From the NCBI GenBank assembly GCA_016930415.1, contig JAFGGS010000001.1, positions 1 through 61,056 of the forward strand: a stretch of 61,056 nucleotides of DNA, read 5' to 3'. A model generated the notes under the pieces. It saw nothing but the letters and a program-made list of their open reading frames with translations. It was not told the DNA's origin and searched no databases. This document shows, piece after piece, positions 16,232-25,683 of this stretch (position 1 is the stretch's first letter; each line of letters begins with the position of its first letter). The translations under genes were made by a program, and so were the position numbers. The stretch comes from Candidatus Woesearchaeota archaeon. GTDB lineage: Archaea > Nanobdellota > Nanobdellia > Woesearchaeales > SM23-78.

Positions 16232-18190
16232 CTAGAACAAGTGTATCCCTTTCAAACAGTTCCTTATAAGGTCTTTGCAGTTCCTTGCCTTGTGTCTCAG
16301 GTCACGGTCGTCCGTCGCCCTGTCTATCTGCTCCAGCTTGTCAAGCAGCCTCATCAAGAGTCTTATTATGTCTCCTTCGAGCATGTTGGTGTTCTTAAGT
16401 ATGTCTATGAATCCCTTGTCCTGGTAGACTGGGTTGATGATGGCTGTCATCCTGATCATGTTCTTGGGCCAGTCCCCTTTCTTAAGATAAGGGTGGTTCC
16501 TTATCATCTTCTCAAGGTTCCTTATGGCCTTTGTCGGCGTCACGTCGTAGAACTCGACTTCGCGCCTCTCCTCAAACGTCAACGCCGCTAGGACGACCAG
16601 CATCTGGTACTCATCAAGGCCGAAGTCCACGCTTCCGGCGAAGAGCTGGCTTATCTCGATCTCCTCTGAGAATATCTGGGTCGTGAACATGCCAATCTGC
16701 GTCAGCTTCCCTTCTGAATCGATGTAGCCCATCTTGCTCAAGTCTTTGACCAGGCTATCGTATCGTCTACGGATGGTGTTCAAAACCCTCATCTGGTCCT
16801 TCTTCCCCTCGAGCCGCTGGAACGTGAAGAAGTTCATCTGCAATATGATGTTTATCTCTGCAGCCGTATGGATGTTGATCATGTTAAGCACTGTGTTCGG
16901 GGACAGCCTGAACTGGCTCAATATGGGAAGGTCGTCTCTCTTTGTGAACAGCTCTATCTTCTTGATCTCGTCAAAACTGCGATTGACGACTGAGACTGAC
17001 AATCCTTCCTTGTCAATCCCTCTTCGGCCGGCCCTCCCGCTTATCTGGAAGAACTCCTTGCTGTTAAGATACCTAAAGCCAGTCTCGGTGTACTTGCGAA
17101 GCCCATCGAAACATACAGTCTTAGCAGGCATGTTGATGCCGACGGCGAAGGTCTCTGTCGCGAACAAGACCTTAATCAACCCTTCACCGAAGAGCTTCTC
17201 CACGATCGCCTTGGTGTCAGGAAGAAGTCCTGCGTGGTGGAACGCGACGCCCTTAGTCAGGCATTCCCGAAGCTCTTTTGTGGAGCTGAGCGACTTGACC
17301 TCCGGGCTCAAAGACGCGTATGATGATGACACGATGCCAGTCATCCTGCGATCCTCCTCGCTGCTTAGATAATTATGCGCCTTTGCAAGCGTAAGCGCGT
17401 ACTCCTGAGTCCTCGCCCTGGAGAACACGAAGTAGATGCAAGGAAGCTTTCCCTGGCGCTCCAAAATGTTGACTAGCTGGCCTGGCTTTGGCTTCTGGAC
17501 GCGTTGCTGCCTGAAAAACCTCCTCTTATTGCCAGCGTCCTCATACCTAGGATACTTGTCAAGCTCCTTCTTCTTAGAGATCTCCTTCAAGTTAGTGATG
17601 CCTATGTCAGGGTCATAGAATGCGATCTTCAAAGGTACAGGCCTGACATCATACTTTATTACGGTCACGTCATGGCCTTTTATGCTCTTGACCCACTCAG
17701 CGAACTCCTCGCTGTTAGGGATTGTTGCCGAGAGGAACAGGAAGCGCACGTGGGTCGGGCTGAAGATTATCGACTCCTCCCAGACGTATCCCCGCTCGAA
17801 GTCGCCCAGGTAGTGTATCTCGTCCATGATGCAGTAAGAGACGGAGTCAAGGACAGAGTCCTTGGTGATGGCCATGTTCCTGTAGACCTCGGTAGTCATT
17901 ATGAGGATCTGAGCGCGCGGATTGATGACTAGGTCGCCTGTTATCAAGCCAATCTTGTCTTCTCCGTATTCAGAAGTGAAGTCTTTGTACTTCTGGTTGG
18001 ACAAGGCCTTGATCGGCGCGGTGTAGATGACGCGTCCTTCACCCTGAAGCTCCTTGTCGATTATGTAATCAGCGATCAAGGTCTTTCCGCTGCCAGTAGG
18101 CGCGCTGACAACTACTGAGTGCTCGCCGTCCACTGCGTTGATGGCGTCTTCCTGGAACTGGTCAAGGTGAAACCCGTGGAAATCAGTCAT
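16232..18190 (-). CDS. Ski2/Mtr4-like superfamily 2 RNA helicase
   Basis: 652 residues. Motif I VSAPTGSGKTLIADYII, Ia TAPIKALSNQKY, Ib region LITGDLVINP/MTTEVYRN, motif II DEIHY (MDEIHYLGDFERG), motif III LFLSATIPN, motif V ATETFAVGINMPAKTV, motif VI QISGRAGRRGIDKEG. DEIHY with GDFERGYVWEE is the Ski2/Mtr4 pattern, as opposed to Hel308 (DEIH-LL). Likely unwinds structured RNA for decay or processing. A CTTTATAAGCC promoter about 30 nt upstream of the ATG implies leaderless expression. Confidence 0.92.
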   Translation of the reverse strand: MTDFHGFHLDQFQEDAINAVDGEHSVVVSAPTGSGKTLIADYIIDKELQGEGRVIYTAPIKALSNQKYKDFTSEYGEDKIGLITGDLVINPRAQILIMTTEVYRNMAITKDSVLDSVSYCIMDEIHYLGDFERGYVWEESIIFSPTHVRFLFLSATIPNSEEFAEWVKSIKGHDVTVIKYDVRPVPLKIAFYDPDIGITNLKEISKKKELDKYPRYEDAGNKRRFFRQQRVQKPKPGQLVNILERQGKLPCIYFVFSRARTQEYALTLAKAHNYLSSEEDRRMTGIVSSSYASLSPEVKSLSSTKELRECLTKGVAFHHAGLLPDTKAIVEKLFGEGLIKVLFATETFAVGINMPAKTVCFDGLRKYTETGFRYLNSKEFFQISGRAGRRGIDKEGLSVSVVNRSFDEIKKIELFTKRDDLPILSQFRLSPNTVLNMINIHTAAEINIILQMNFFTFQRLEGKKDQMRVLNTIRRRYDSLVKDLSKMGYIDSEGKLTQIGMFTTQIFSEEIEISQLFAGSVDFGLDEYQMLVVLAALTFEERREVEFYDVTPTKAIRNLEKMIRNHPYLKKGDWPKNMIRMTAIINPVYQDKGFIDILKNTNMLEGDIIRLLMRLLDKLEQIDRATDDRDLRHKARNCKDLIRNCLKGIHLF

Positions 18191-18255
18191 ACAAAAACAA
18201 AAGAGCCGGCAGGGCTTATAAAGTTTTAGAAATAATCCTGCAAAAGACTATCTTT

Positions 18256-20157
18256 CTAACTCTCAAAGAACACTCTTCTCACGCTCTTGAGCTTCAAGAC
18301 TCTCTTGATCAGGTCTTTCAGGTGCTCGAGGCTCCTTGGGATGACCATGAACGAGCACTCCATGTCGTTAGGCCCTGTAAGCTTGGCCTTTGCCTCTTTT
18401 ACCTCAAACCCTGCGCTGGCGATCGTGTGCAAGAGGTCGGCTAGGAGGCCGCTTCGTTCCTTGGCGCTTATGAAGAACCTGATCTTCTGGTTGAAAGACT
18501 CCTTCCAGAAAACTTTCAGCCAGCGCTTCTCCTCCTTTGCAGCCTGCTTGCACTCTGGGCCGTGGACTGATATCACCCTCTTCTTAGTGGCAATCCCTAC
18601 GATGTCATCGCCTGGAATCGGATTACAGCACTTCGCAAGCACGCACGCGGCGTTCGTGAACTCCTTGCTCTCGACAAGATAAGCCTTCTCTCCCTCAGCG
18701 ACCTTGACCTTCGGGATCCTGTAATGGATTGCAGGCAGGTTATCATGCTCTTTTAGCGCCTTCCTGATCTTCTGCCTCGAGTTCGCGCTCCTCACCCACT
18801 TGATCCAGTTCCTGTGAGGACGCTGGTTCTTGTTAGTGATTATCTCGACGACATCACCTTTCACTAGCGAGTGCTTGAGCGGCACGAACTTGCCGTTCAC
18901 CCTGCCAGCAATCGCCTTGTACCCGACTTGTTCGTGGACAGTGAACGCGAAGTCAAGCACGCTAGCCTCAGCAGGCAGCTCCTTGACGTCTCCTTTAGGA
19001 GTGTAGCAGTATATCTTGTCTCCGAAGACATCGACCTTGGTGGCTTCCAGGAACTCCTGATTGCCCTCGCTCTTCTGCAAGGCAAGGACTCCTTTAAGCC
19101 AGCCAACCCTCTTCTCGAAGGAATCATCAGACCGGATGCCTTTGTACTTCCAATGCGCGGCAAGCCCTTCCTCTGCGAACTCATCCATCTCCTTAGTCCT
19201 GATCTGGACCTCGACGATCTTGCCGTTTGGAAGCTTGACCACAGTATGTATAGACCTGTAGAAGTTAGGCTTGGGATTCGCGATGTAGTCCTTGATCCTG
19301 CCTTCCAAGGGCTCGAGCTTCTCGTGAAGTATCCCAAGCACGCTGTAGCAATCCTTGGTCTCAGGCACGAGTATGCGGATCCCGAGCAGGTCGCGTTGCC
19401 TGTCAAGACTGATGTTCTTCTTGATCATCTTCCTATAGATGCTGTAGATATGCTTAGGCCTGCCCTTGATATTGAGAACTGATACCTTGCCACGCAAGAA
19501 TCCTGATACCAGCTCGATCGCGTCGTGAACGTACCTCTCGCGCTCCTCGCTGCTAGCCTTCAGGAAACGGTCGATCTCAGAATACTTCTTAGGGTTGAGA
19601 ATCTTGAATGCGCTGTTCTCAAGCCTGACCCTCACCCTCTCGTTGCCCAAGCGGTATGCGAGCGGAGCGTAGACCTCAAGGGCCTCCTCGGCGATTCGGT
19701 CCTGCTCTGCCTTTGAAAGATTCTCGATGTTCCTGAAGTTATCTATTTCGTTCGCCAGCTTGACCACGATCACCCTGATGTCAGCTATCGTAGTCATCAA
19801 GATCTTCTTGATGGCCTCTGCCTGGAGGCTTGGGTTCTTGCTCTTGATCTCCTTGATCTCAGAGACACCTTTGATGATCGAGAACACGTCCTTGCCAAAC
19901 CCCTTCTCGATCTCATCCTTGTGCTTCTCGAGGCTGTGGAGGATGCCTGCCAGGACCGCTTCTGGGCCGCTGCCCATCTCAGCGAGAATCTTCCCCACGT
20001 TGAAATTATGGAAGTGCCAGAATCCCCCTGAGATCCTCATCTTGTCGCCGAACTTCTCCTCGGCGAAGACGAGCGCGCTCTCAAAAAGAGAGATGTCCTT
20101 AGCAGAATAACCCTTATCCTTACAGATTGCTAAAAAGTCCTCTTTCTCGCTCCCCAT
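18256..20157 (-). CDS. long RelA/SpoT homolog, (p)ppGpp synthetase with degenerate HD
   Basis: 633 residues with the full bacterial long-RSH layout: HD-like domain ~40-180, synthetase ~230-345, TGS ~395-460, Cys-containing helical region (LAKCCNPIPGDDIVGI, ~535), ACT ~560-633. Synthetase motifs are intact: GRPKHIYSIYRKM, D256 in RQRDLLGIRI, KDYIANPKPNFYRSIHTVV, E316 in VEVQIRT, AAHWKYKG. The hydrolase HD pair is lost (ILHSLEKH, His74-Ser75 where HD is expected), and the later KLADRLHN-type Asp is Asn136 (KLANEIDN). Predicted RelA-like synthetase only. Long RSH genes are rare in archaea; acquisition from bacteria is likely. TATA CTTTAAATAC is ~25 nt upstream. Confidence 0.93.
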   Translation of the reverse strand: MGSEKEDFLAICKDKGYSAKDISLFESALVFAEEKFGDKMRISGGFWHFHNFNVGKILAEMGSGPEAVLAGILHSLEKHKDEIEKGFGKDVFSIIKGVSEIKEIKSKNPSLQAEAIKKILMTTIADIRVIVVKLANEIDNFRNIENLSKAEQDRIAEEALEVYAPLAYRLGNERVRVRLENSAFKILNPKKYSEIDRFLKASSEERERYVHDAIELVSGFLRGKVSVLNIKGRPKHIYSIYRKMIKKNISLDRQRDLLGIRILVPETKDCYSVLGILHEKLEPLEGRIKDYIANPKPNFYRSIHTVVKLPNGKIVEVQIRTKEMDEFAEEGLAAHWKYKGIRSDDSFEKRVGWLKGVLALQKSEGNQEFLEATKVDVFGDKIYCYTPKGDVKELPAEASVLDFAFTVHEQVGYKAIAGRVNGKFVPLKHSLVKGDVVEIITNKNQRPHRNWIKWVRSANSRQKIRKALKEHDNLPAIHYRIPKVKVAEGEKAYLVESKEFTNAACVLAKCCNPIPGDDIVGIATKKRVISVHGPECKQAAKEEKRWLKVFWKESFNQKIRFFISAKERSGLLADLLHTIASAGFEVKEAKAKLTGPNDMECSFMVIPRSLEHLKDLIKRVLKLKSVRRVFFES

Positions 20158-20214
20158 ATAGCATATATTGGATGAAGAAGTATTTAAAGATTGTTAACGA
20201 TGATACTACAAGAA

Positions 20215-20334
20215 GAGAGCCTGCGTCACCGACGCCGCGCTTCGTCTAATCAGGCATCTGACTAACGCATACGCTTCTAGATGCGAGGTTATTATTCATT
20301 GTCAGACTTCACTAGGTGGAGTCGCTTCTGACCG
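20215..20334. repeat. run of small hairpins between RSH and truncated helicase
   Basis: Several short inverted repeats follow each other: GCGTC/GACGC, GCATCT/AGATGC, GTCAGA/TCTGAC and GTGGAGT/ACTCCAC; the last one overlaps the helicase stop. No reading frame. The hairpins begin exactly where the helicase similarity ends, which suggests that an insertion or rearrangement truncated it. Confidence 0.6.
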
Positions 20335-20997
20335 CTAACAGAACTCCACTTCCCCATCCATGTACACACCCTTGTCGAGGCGAACCGGCCGCCAGTCATC
20401 CATGACCAGCTCCGCGCCCAGCCAGCTGCTGAGCTCTTCTGGGTTGCCGATGGTCGCGCTAAGGCCTATTAGCTGCAGGTCTTTTATCATGCTCCGCAGG
20501 ATCGTGATGAGGACTTCCAATGCAGGCCCCCTGCCCGCGTCGTTAAGTAGGTGGATCTCGTCCACGACGACGGTCTTCACGTACTTTAGCCACGGGCTCT
20601 TGTGCCTGATGAGGCTGTCGAACTTCTCGCTCGTCGTGATGATCAAGTCGTACTTCTCAAGGTAGCTGTCGGCAGAGTCGATGTCTCCGCTGCTGATCGC
20701 GATCCTGATGTCAGGATAGTCCTTCTTGAACTGCTTATACTTCTCGCTTGCGAGTGCGCGAAGGGGCACGACGTACACGCACTTGCCCTTGTCATGGATA
20801 ATCGCGTTCAGGAATGCAAGCTCGGCTATCAAGGTCTTCCCGCTGGCAGTCGGCGTGCACACGAGAAGATTCTTGTCCTCAAACAATCCTGCCTTGACAC
20901 TCTTGGCCTGGCCAGGGCGGAACTGAGAAAAGCCGCGCTTCTCGAGAAGCGCATAGACCTTTTCAGGGATTTGTTTTTGCAGATCTGAGATCTTCAA
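20335..20997 (-). pseudogene. Hel308/Ski2-like DNA helicase, N-terminal fragment
   Basis: 220 residues covering only the first RecA domain: Q-motif region FSQFRPGQAKSV, motif I CTPTASGKTLIAE, Ia VVPLRALASEKY, motif II VVVDEIHLLND (Hel308-type DEIHLL), motif III IGLSATIGNPEELSSWL, then WRPVRLDKGVYMDG, which in full-length Hel308 leads into the second RecA domain. It stops there; a complete enzyme is ~700 residues. Without domain 2, the winged helix and the ratchet domain it cannot be an active helicase. Starts 4 nt after argS, same strand. No remainder visible downstream. Confidence 0.8.
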
Positions 20998-21001
20998 TCT
21001 T

Positions 21002-22663
21002 TCACATCTCCTCTGGCGCGTCTATTCCCAGGAGCGACAAGCCCAGCTTGATCTGGCCTGCTGCGTGCTCTATCAATGCGAGCCTCGCCTCCTCGAGCTT
21101 CTTGTCATCTTGGATGATCCTGTTTCTCTGGTAGTAGCCGTTTATCATCTGCGCGAGGTCAAGGACGTGCCTTGCGAGTATGTGGGGCTTGTCGTGCTGG
21201 ATCACTTGCTCTATGGCTTGCTCGAATCCGAGCATCTTCCTCGCGATGATCGCTTCCTCTTCTCCGCAGAGCGCGTCTACGTGGAGCTTTGGCTCCCTCT
21301 TGGACTTTCTCAGGATGCTCTTCAGCCTTGCGTGGGTGTATTGGATGTAAGGCCCTGTCTCTCCCTCGAAATCAAGCACCTCGTCCCAGTCGAATAGTAT
21401 ATCCTTATTCCTGTCGTTCTTCAAGTCGTAGAATAATATTGCGCCGATGCCTACCTTCTCAGCCACCTTCTCCTTGCCTTTAAGGTCGGGGTTCTTCTCC
21501 TTGATGATATCCAGGCTGAGGTCCACTGCCTTCTTAAGCACGTCCTCTATGAATATAACCTGCCCCTTCCTTGTAGACATCTTGCCAGTCTCGAACATGT
21601 AGAGCCCATGGCTCACGTGGAAGCAGTCCTTCTCCCAGGAGTATCCCATCTTCCTTATTATGGAGAATAACTGCTTGAAATGGAGTGTCTGCTCGCTCCC
21701 GACCTCGTAGAGGATCCTGTCGAAATGATAATGCTTCTTACGATAGAGTATCGCCGCCAAGTCCCTGGTGGTGTATATCGTGGACCCGTCTTTCTTAAGG
21801 ATGATCGCGGGCGTCTCTATGCCCTCATCCTTCAGGTCGACGATGAACGCTCCCTCGCTCTCGACCAGAAGCCCCTTCTTCTTGAGATCGTCAACCACAG
21901 AGTCCATCTTGTCATTGTAGAACGCTTCCCCGGCGTAGCTGTCGAACTCCACGTCAAGCCTCTTGTAGATCTGCTTGAACTCCTCCAGGCTCAGCTCACG
22001 GAACTCTTTCCAAAGCCTCATGTTCTCCTTGTCGCCATCCTCGAGCTTCTTGAACTCGAGCCTGGCCTCATCCTCTAAGGAAGGGTTTTTCTCAGCTTCT
22101 GAGTGGAACTTCACGTACAAGTCGAGGAGCTTCTTTATAGGGTCTTGGTGCAGGTCGCACGGCCACTTCTTGTAAGCCACGATGAGCTTGCCGAACTGCG
22201 TGCCCCAATCACCGAGGTGGTTTATGCCGACCGCCTTCCACCCCGCGAACTCATACACTCTCTTCAGCGCGGCGCCTATGACTGTGCTTCTCAAGTGGCC
22301 TATACCGAAGGGCTTGGCGATGTTAGGGCTTGAATAGTCTAAGACCACTGTCTTGTTGTTCTTCTTAAAGTGAACCTTCTTGAAACTCTCCTTTACGAGC
22401 TCTGATTGGGATATGAAGAAATTGATGTAGGACCCGACGGCTTCTATCCTCTCGACTGCTCCTTTTGGCTTGAGCTTTATCTGGCCTGCAATCTCCTGGG
22501 CTATTGCCTGCGGAGCTTTTCTGAAAGCCTTTGCAAGGCTAAAGCAGGGAAATGCGTAGTCTCCTAGTTTCGGGTCGGGCGGGACTTCCACGAGCTTGTC
22601 GGCATCTTCTGCCGATAGCTTGGTCTCCTTTGACAGTAGCGCGATTACTTCCTTCCGAAACAT
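21002..22663 (-). CDS. argS: arginyl-tRNA synthetase
   Basis: 553 residues, class I. N-terminal additional domain (~1-85), HIGH-equivalent SPNIAKPFGIGHLRSTVIG, NHLGDWGTQFGKLI, KMSKS region degenerate as FETGKMSTRKGQ, family block NDRNKDILFDWDEVLDFEGETGPYIQYTHARLKSI, and the C-terminal anticodon-binding helical domain. Charges tRNA-Arg, one of which (TCG) is at 14.5 kb. Start ATG 22663; an in-frame TTG directly before it is less likely. Confidence 0.96.
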   Translation of the reverse strand: MFRKEVIALLSKETKLSAEDADKLVEVPPDPKLGDYAFPCFSLAKAFRKAPQAIAQEIAGQIKLKPKGAVERIEAVGSYINFFISQSELVKESFKKVHFKKNNKTVVLDYSSPNIAKPFGIGHLRSTVIGAALKRVYEFAGWKAVGINHLGDWGTQFGKLIVAYKKWPCDLHQDPIKKLLDLYVKFHSEAEKNPSLEDEARLEFKKLEDGDKENMRLWKEFRELSLEEFKQIYKRLDVEFDSYAGEAFYNDKMDSVVDDLKKKGLLVESEGAFIVDLKDEGIETPAIILKKDGSTIYTTRDLAAILYRKKHYHFDRILYEVGSEQTLHFKQLFSIIRKMGYSWEKDCFHVSHGLYMFETGKMSTRKGQVIFIEDVLKKAVDLSLDIIKEKNPDLKGKEKVAEKVGIGAILFYDLKNDRNKDILFDWDEVLDFEGETGPYIQYTHARLKSILRKSKREPKLHVDALCGEEEAIIARKMLGFEQAIEQVIQHDKPHILARHVLDLAQMINGYYQRNRIIQDDKKLEEARLALIEHAAGQIKLGLSLLGIDAPEEM

Positions 22664-22860
22664 CAAAATACACCCTTTTCACTGGAATACTCACCTCAGG
22701 TTTATTAATGTTTTTCTAGCGCAAGCAGGTTTTCCTGTTTTCACCCCAGTTTCCATTCTTCCGAGAGAAGAATGAGGGAAAAAGCAAAACATTTATATAT
22801 TGCAAATTCAAAAATTTGTTGAAGCAATAATCATAGCGGCAAATTAGAGGTGAACGTGTT

Positions 22861-23352
22861 ATGAGAAAAGGAAGAAAAGGACAAGCGGCTCTAGAGTTCT
22901 TGACCACTTACGGCTGGGCATTCCTGGTCATCCTTATAATGATAGGGGCGCTGGCATACTTTGGAGTCCTGAACCCTAAGAACTTCCTGCCCTCAAGGTG
23001 CACGTTCAGCCCAGAAGTCGACTGCTTGGAGTCAAGGATAGTCGCAGATTCTGGAAGCGGAGACCCAATGGTCTCTTTTAGGTTCAGAAACAACGTTGGC
23101 GCAACAGCGCTCTTCAACGCTAGTGCGGTCTACATCGGCGGAAACAATCCTGAGACGACGTGTGATGGCGTTGACGGCACAGAACAGATTCCGCCAGGCA
23201 GGGTACGAGAGGTCAACTGCACATTCGATTCCGCTGACACAATCCTTCCTCAGGGCGACAAGGCTAAGTTCGAGATCACCATGAGCTACCGAAAAGTGGA
23301 TGGGAGCTACTGGACCCCTGTGAAGGGAGAGATCTACGGAACAGTAGACTAG
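22861..23352 (+). CDS. class III signal peptide pilin-like protein
   Basis: 163 residues. MRKGRKGQAALEFLTTYGWA: class III cleavage after Gly7, hydrophobic helix to ~residue 36, then NPKNFLPSRCTFSPEVDCLE and a beta-rich domain with four Cys. First of three tandem paralogues (22861, 23431, 23994) on one strand, sharing the NPxNxLPxxC junction with the genes at 1-886. SD AGAGGTGA at 22846 and a TTATATAT element at ~22793. Confidence 0.85.
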   Translation: MRKGRKGQAALEFLTTYGWAFLVILIMIGALAYFGVLNPKNFLPSRCTFSPEVDCLESRIVADSGSGDPMVSFRFRNNVGATALFNASAVYIGGNNPETTCDGVDGTEQIPPGRVREVNCTFDSADTILPQGDKAKFEITMSYRKVDGSYWTPVKGEIYGTVD

Positions 23353-23430
23353 GATTAGACTAGGATTAGTCAGATGATATTCCTTAAAGTATTTAATCAT
23401 ATTACTATTTGAGATGGAGGTGCTTACGAA

Positions 23431-23910
23431 ATGAACAAACGAGCACAAGCAGCCCTTGAGTTCCTGACGACATATGGATGGGCGATACTTGTAATCCTGG
23501 TAATGATAGGAGCATTGGTCTACTTCGGACTGCTGAACCCTAACAGGGCCCTGCCCAACAGGTGCGAGGTCACGACGGGAATCGCGTGCAAGGACTTCCT
23601 GATAACAAGCGACGGCTTCGAGATCATCATGTACAACAAGATGGGTGACTCAATCAAGAGCGTGAACGTGACCTCTGTTGAGAGCAACGAGTTCATAGGA
23701 TCTCTCACCCTGGCAAGCGACTGCCAGATAGAGGGAATCGTCCCCGCGGACGCTGAGATGAGGCTTAACTGCTCATCTACAGGACTGTTTGCAGGCCTTG
23801 GAGGAAGCGGGCAGAACAAGGTCAAGATAGCGTTTGACATAACATACATCCCTATCAGAGGCACTTACAGCAAGACTGCCAGCGGAACGATCTACGGACC
23901 AGTACAGTAG
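23431..23910 (+). CDS. class III signal peptide pilin-like protein
   Basis: 159 residues. MNKRAQAALEFLTTYGWAIL: class III signal with Arg-Ala instead of Lys-Gly before the Gln (prepilin-peptidase site A-Q), helix to ~residue 32, NPNRALPNRCEVTTGIACKDF, four Cys in all. Preceded by GGAGGTGC, 9 nt before the ATG. Second of the triplet. Confidence 0.85.
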   Translation: MNKRAQAALEFLTTYGWAILVILVMIGALVYFGLLNPNRALPNRCEVTTGIACKDFLITSDGFEIIMYNKMGDSIKSVNVTSVESNEFIGSLTLASDCQIEGIVPADAEMRLNCSSTGLFAGLGGSGQNKVKIAFDITYIPIRGTYSKTASGTIYGPVQ

Positions 23911-23993
23911 ACCTGAGCCCTAGGGAATGCCCATACTCTTTCATTTTTTATGATTTTTCCTTTTTTTTCGCGGATCAAAGAGGCGGTAAGGAT

Positions 23994-24485
23994 ATGATTT
24001 CTGGAAAACATGACGACAAGCGAGGCCAAGCGGCTTTCGAATACCTGGTAACTTATGGCTGGGCGATACTCGCAGCCATAATAGCCATAGGCGCCTTGGC
24101 CTATTTCGGCTTCATAAACCCATCCAACCTGCTCCCTAACAAGTGCAACTTCGGCCGCCAGCTGGAGTGCCAGGAATACCAAATACTCGACAATGGAGAC
24201 GTCAAGATAATCTTCCGCAACAACTTCGGAAAGCCCATAAGCATCATCGACATCGATTTGGTGGAGGATCCTGGCGGGGTCACTGGCGCTCACCCATTCT
24301 CAAGCCCAGTCTACATCCCGGTGAGCGACACCAACGAGACCATTGTGACCTTAGACCCTGATTACAGGAGGTCTGCAGGGGAGAAGGTCGGCGTTAACCT
24401 CATAGTCGAGTTCACAAGGTCAGACATGCCTGGCCCGAACCATACCATTGCAGGATACTTGTTCACCGCAGTCACCAAGACCTGA
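23994..24485 (+). CDS. class III signal peptide pilin-like protein
   Basis: 163 residues. MISGKHDDKRGQAAFEYLVTYGWAI: longer basic leader, cut after Gly11, helix to ~residue 41, then NPSNLLPNKCNFGRQLECQEY; only two Cys, fewer than its paralogues. GAGGCGG SD about 9 nt upstream. Third of the triplet; likely assembled with the others or alternative subunits of one filament. Confidence 0.83.
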   Translation: MISGKHDDKRGQAAFEYLVTYGWAILAAIIAIGALAYFGFINPSNLLPNKCNFGRQLECQEYQILDNGDVKIIFRNNFGKPISIIDIDLVEDPGGVTGAHPFSSPVYIPVSDTNETIVTLDPDYRRSAGEKVGVNLIVEFTRSDMPGPNHTIAGYLFTAVTKT

Positions 24486-24755
24486 TGCCAAGACCCATCA
24501 CAGAACCCCTGATTTCGGCCTTACCCGACACGTGTTGACAGAAAGATTTTTAAAGGAAACTGCCCTACTTCAGGATAATTAAGCGGTTGTTTCTTGAAGA
24601 GAGAAATTGTTGTGATAGAATCTCAGAGGGGAAAAAAAGGATTGTCAGCAGGGAATGAAACAGCCAGGTCTATATGTTGCGGCACGATCTTGGATCATTT
24701 GGGTTATACTTGGGTTATCAGAGAAAAAAAAGGGATATGAAAAGGTGATTTTTTG
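24486..24755 (+). other. 270-nt leader region of proteasome gene
   Basis: No gene. TTTTTAAAGG at ~24547 is a possible TATA box that would give a leader of about 180 nt. A closely spaced direct repeat (TTGGGTTATA/TTGGGTTATC, ~24700-24720) and an AAAGGTGAT SD at 24741 precede psmB. A small RNA or leader regulation is possible but unproven. Confidence 0.35.
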
Positions 24756-25391
24756 ATGAATACGAATCAAATCTTGAACACAGGAACAACGACAGTCGGG
24801 ATAATGTGCAAGGACTGCCTGATACTAGCCGCTGACAAGAGAGCGACTGCCGGCAACTTCATCGCGAGCAAGAACGTCGAGAAAGTCCTTCCTGTCTCTG
24901 ACAGGGTAGCAGTCACAACAAGCGGGACTGTGAGCGACATACAGTTCATAACCAAACTCCTCAAGGCAGAGCTCAAGCTAAAAGAGATCAGGTCCTCAAG
25001 GGAAGCCACTGTCAAGGAAGCAGCGAACCTCTTGACTGAGCTGGTCTACAATAACGTGAGGAAGTTCTCGACGATCCCAGGAATCACGCACTTCCTCCTA
25101 GGAGGGGCTGACGAGCACCTTCACCTGTATGACTTGTACGCTGACGGCAGCATATCAGAGGTCGATGACTTCGTCTCGAGCGGGAGCGGAAGCGTCATGG
25201 CCTACGGAGTGCTTGAGGCCTACTACAAAGCAGGCCTAAGCGAGGCAGACGGCGTAGAGCTCGTCCTCAAGGCCATAAGCGCGGCCATGCAGAGAGACAG
25301 CGCGAGCGGCGAAGGAGTGGACGTCTACGTCATAAACAAGCATGGCCTCAAGAAAGTCGCTGCCAAGAGGGTCAACAAGAGCCTGGAATAA
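24756..25391 (+). CDS. psmB: proteasome beta subunit
   Basis: 211 residues. Catalytic subunit of the 20S core protease. Short propeptide ends MNTNQILNTG, then Thr11 becomes the N-terminal nucleophile (TTTVGIMCKDCLILAADKRAT). Partner residues Asp27 and Lys43 fall at mature positions 17 and 33 as required. SGSGSVMAYGVLE, and a conserved GEGVDVYVI near the end. ATG at 24756 preferred over the adjacent TTG because of SD spacing. Not accompanied by an alpha subunit in this window. Confidence 0.95.
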   Translation: MNTNQILNTGTTTVGIMCKDCLILAADKRATAGNFIASKNVEKVLPVSDRVAVTTSGTVSDIQFITKLLKAELKLKEIRSSREATVKEAANLLTELVYNNVRKFSTIPGITHFLLGGADEHLHLYDLYADGSISEVDDFVSSGSGSVMAYGVLEAYYKAGLSEADGVELVLKAISAAMQRDSASGEGVDVYVINKHGLKKVAAKRVNKSLE

Positions 25392-25683
25392 GCGAGCTAA
25401 CGCCTATCTCCAGGGTTTCTTTTTGGTCGAGAATCTTGTTAAACTGTTTGCTTTTTTGCACTCGCGCCAATGAGATCATTTTCATTTTTTCATTGGCCAC
25501 ACTAATTTGTCGGATTAATTACAAGCTAACAAGCTATGATCTAGGAACAAGCAATCAGATGATCTTCAAGTCTTAAAAAAATAACTATTTGAAAGCTTAT
25601 AATCAGGGCTTTTAATCATTTCATTTCCATGTTCACAATTTTTTTTACGGATTTTTGACTTTCCAAAGGAGGATTGATATCAA
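25392..25683. other. 292-nt A+T-rich intergenic region
   Basis: No reading frame. Contains TATA-like TCTTAAAAAAATAAC (~25571) and CTTTTAATC (~25610), and the AAAGGAGG SD just before the TTG of aCPSF1. Otherwise nothing recognised. Confidence 0.4.
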
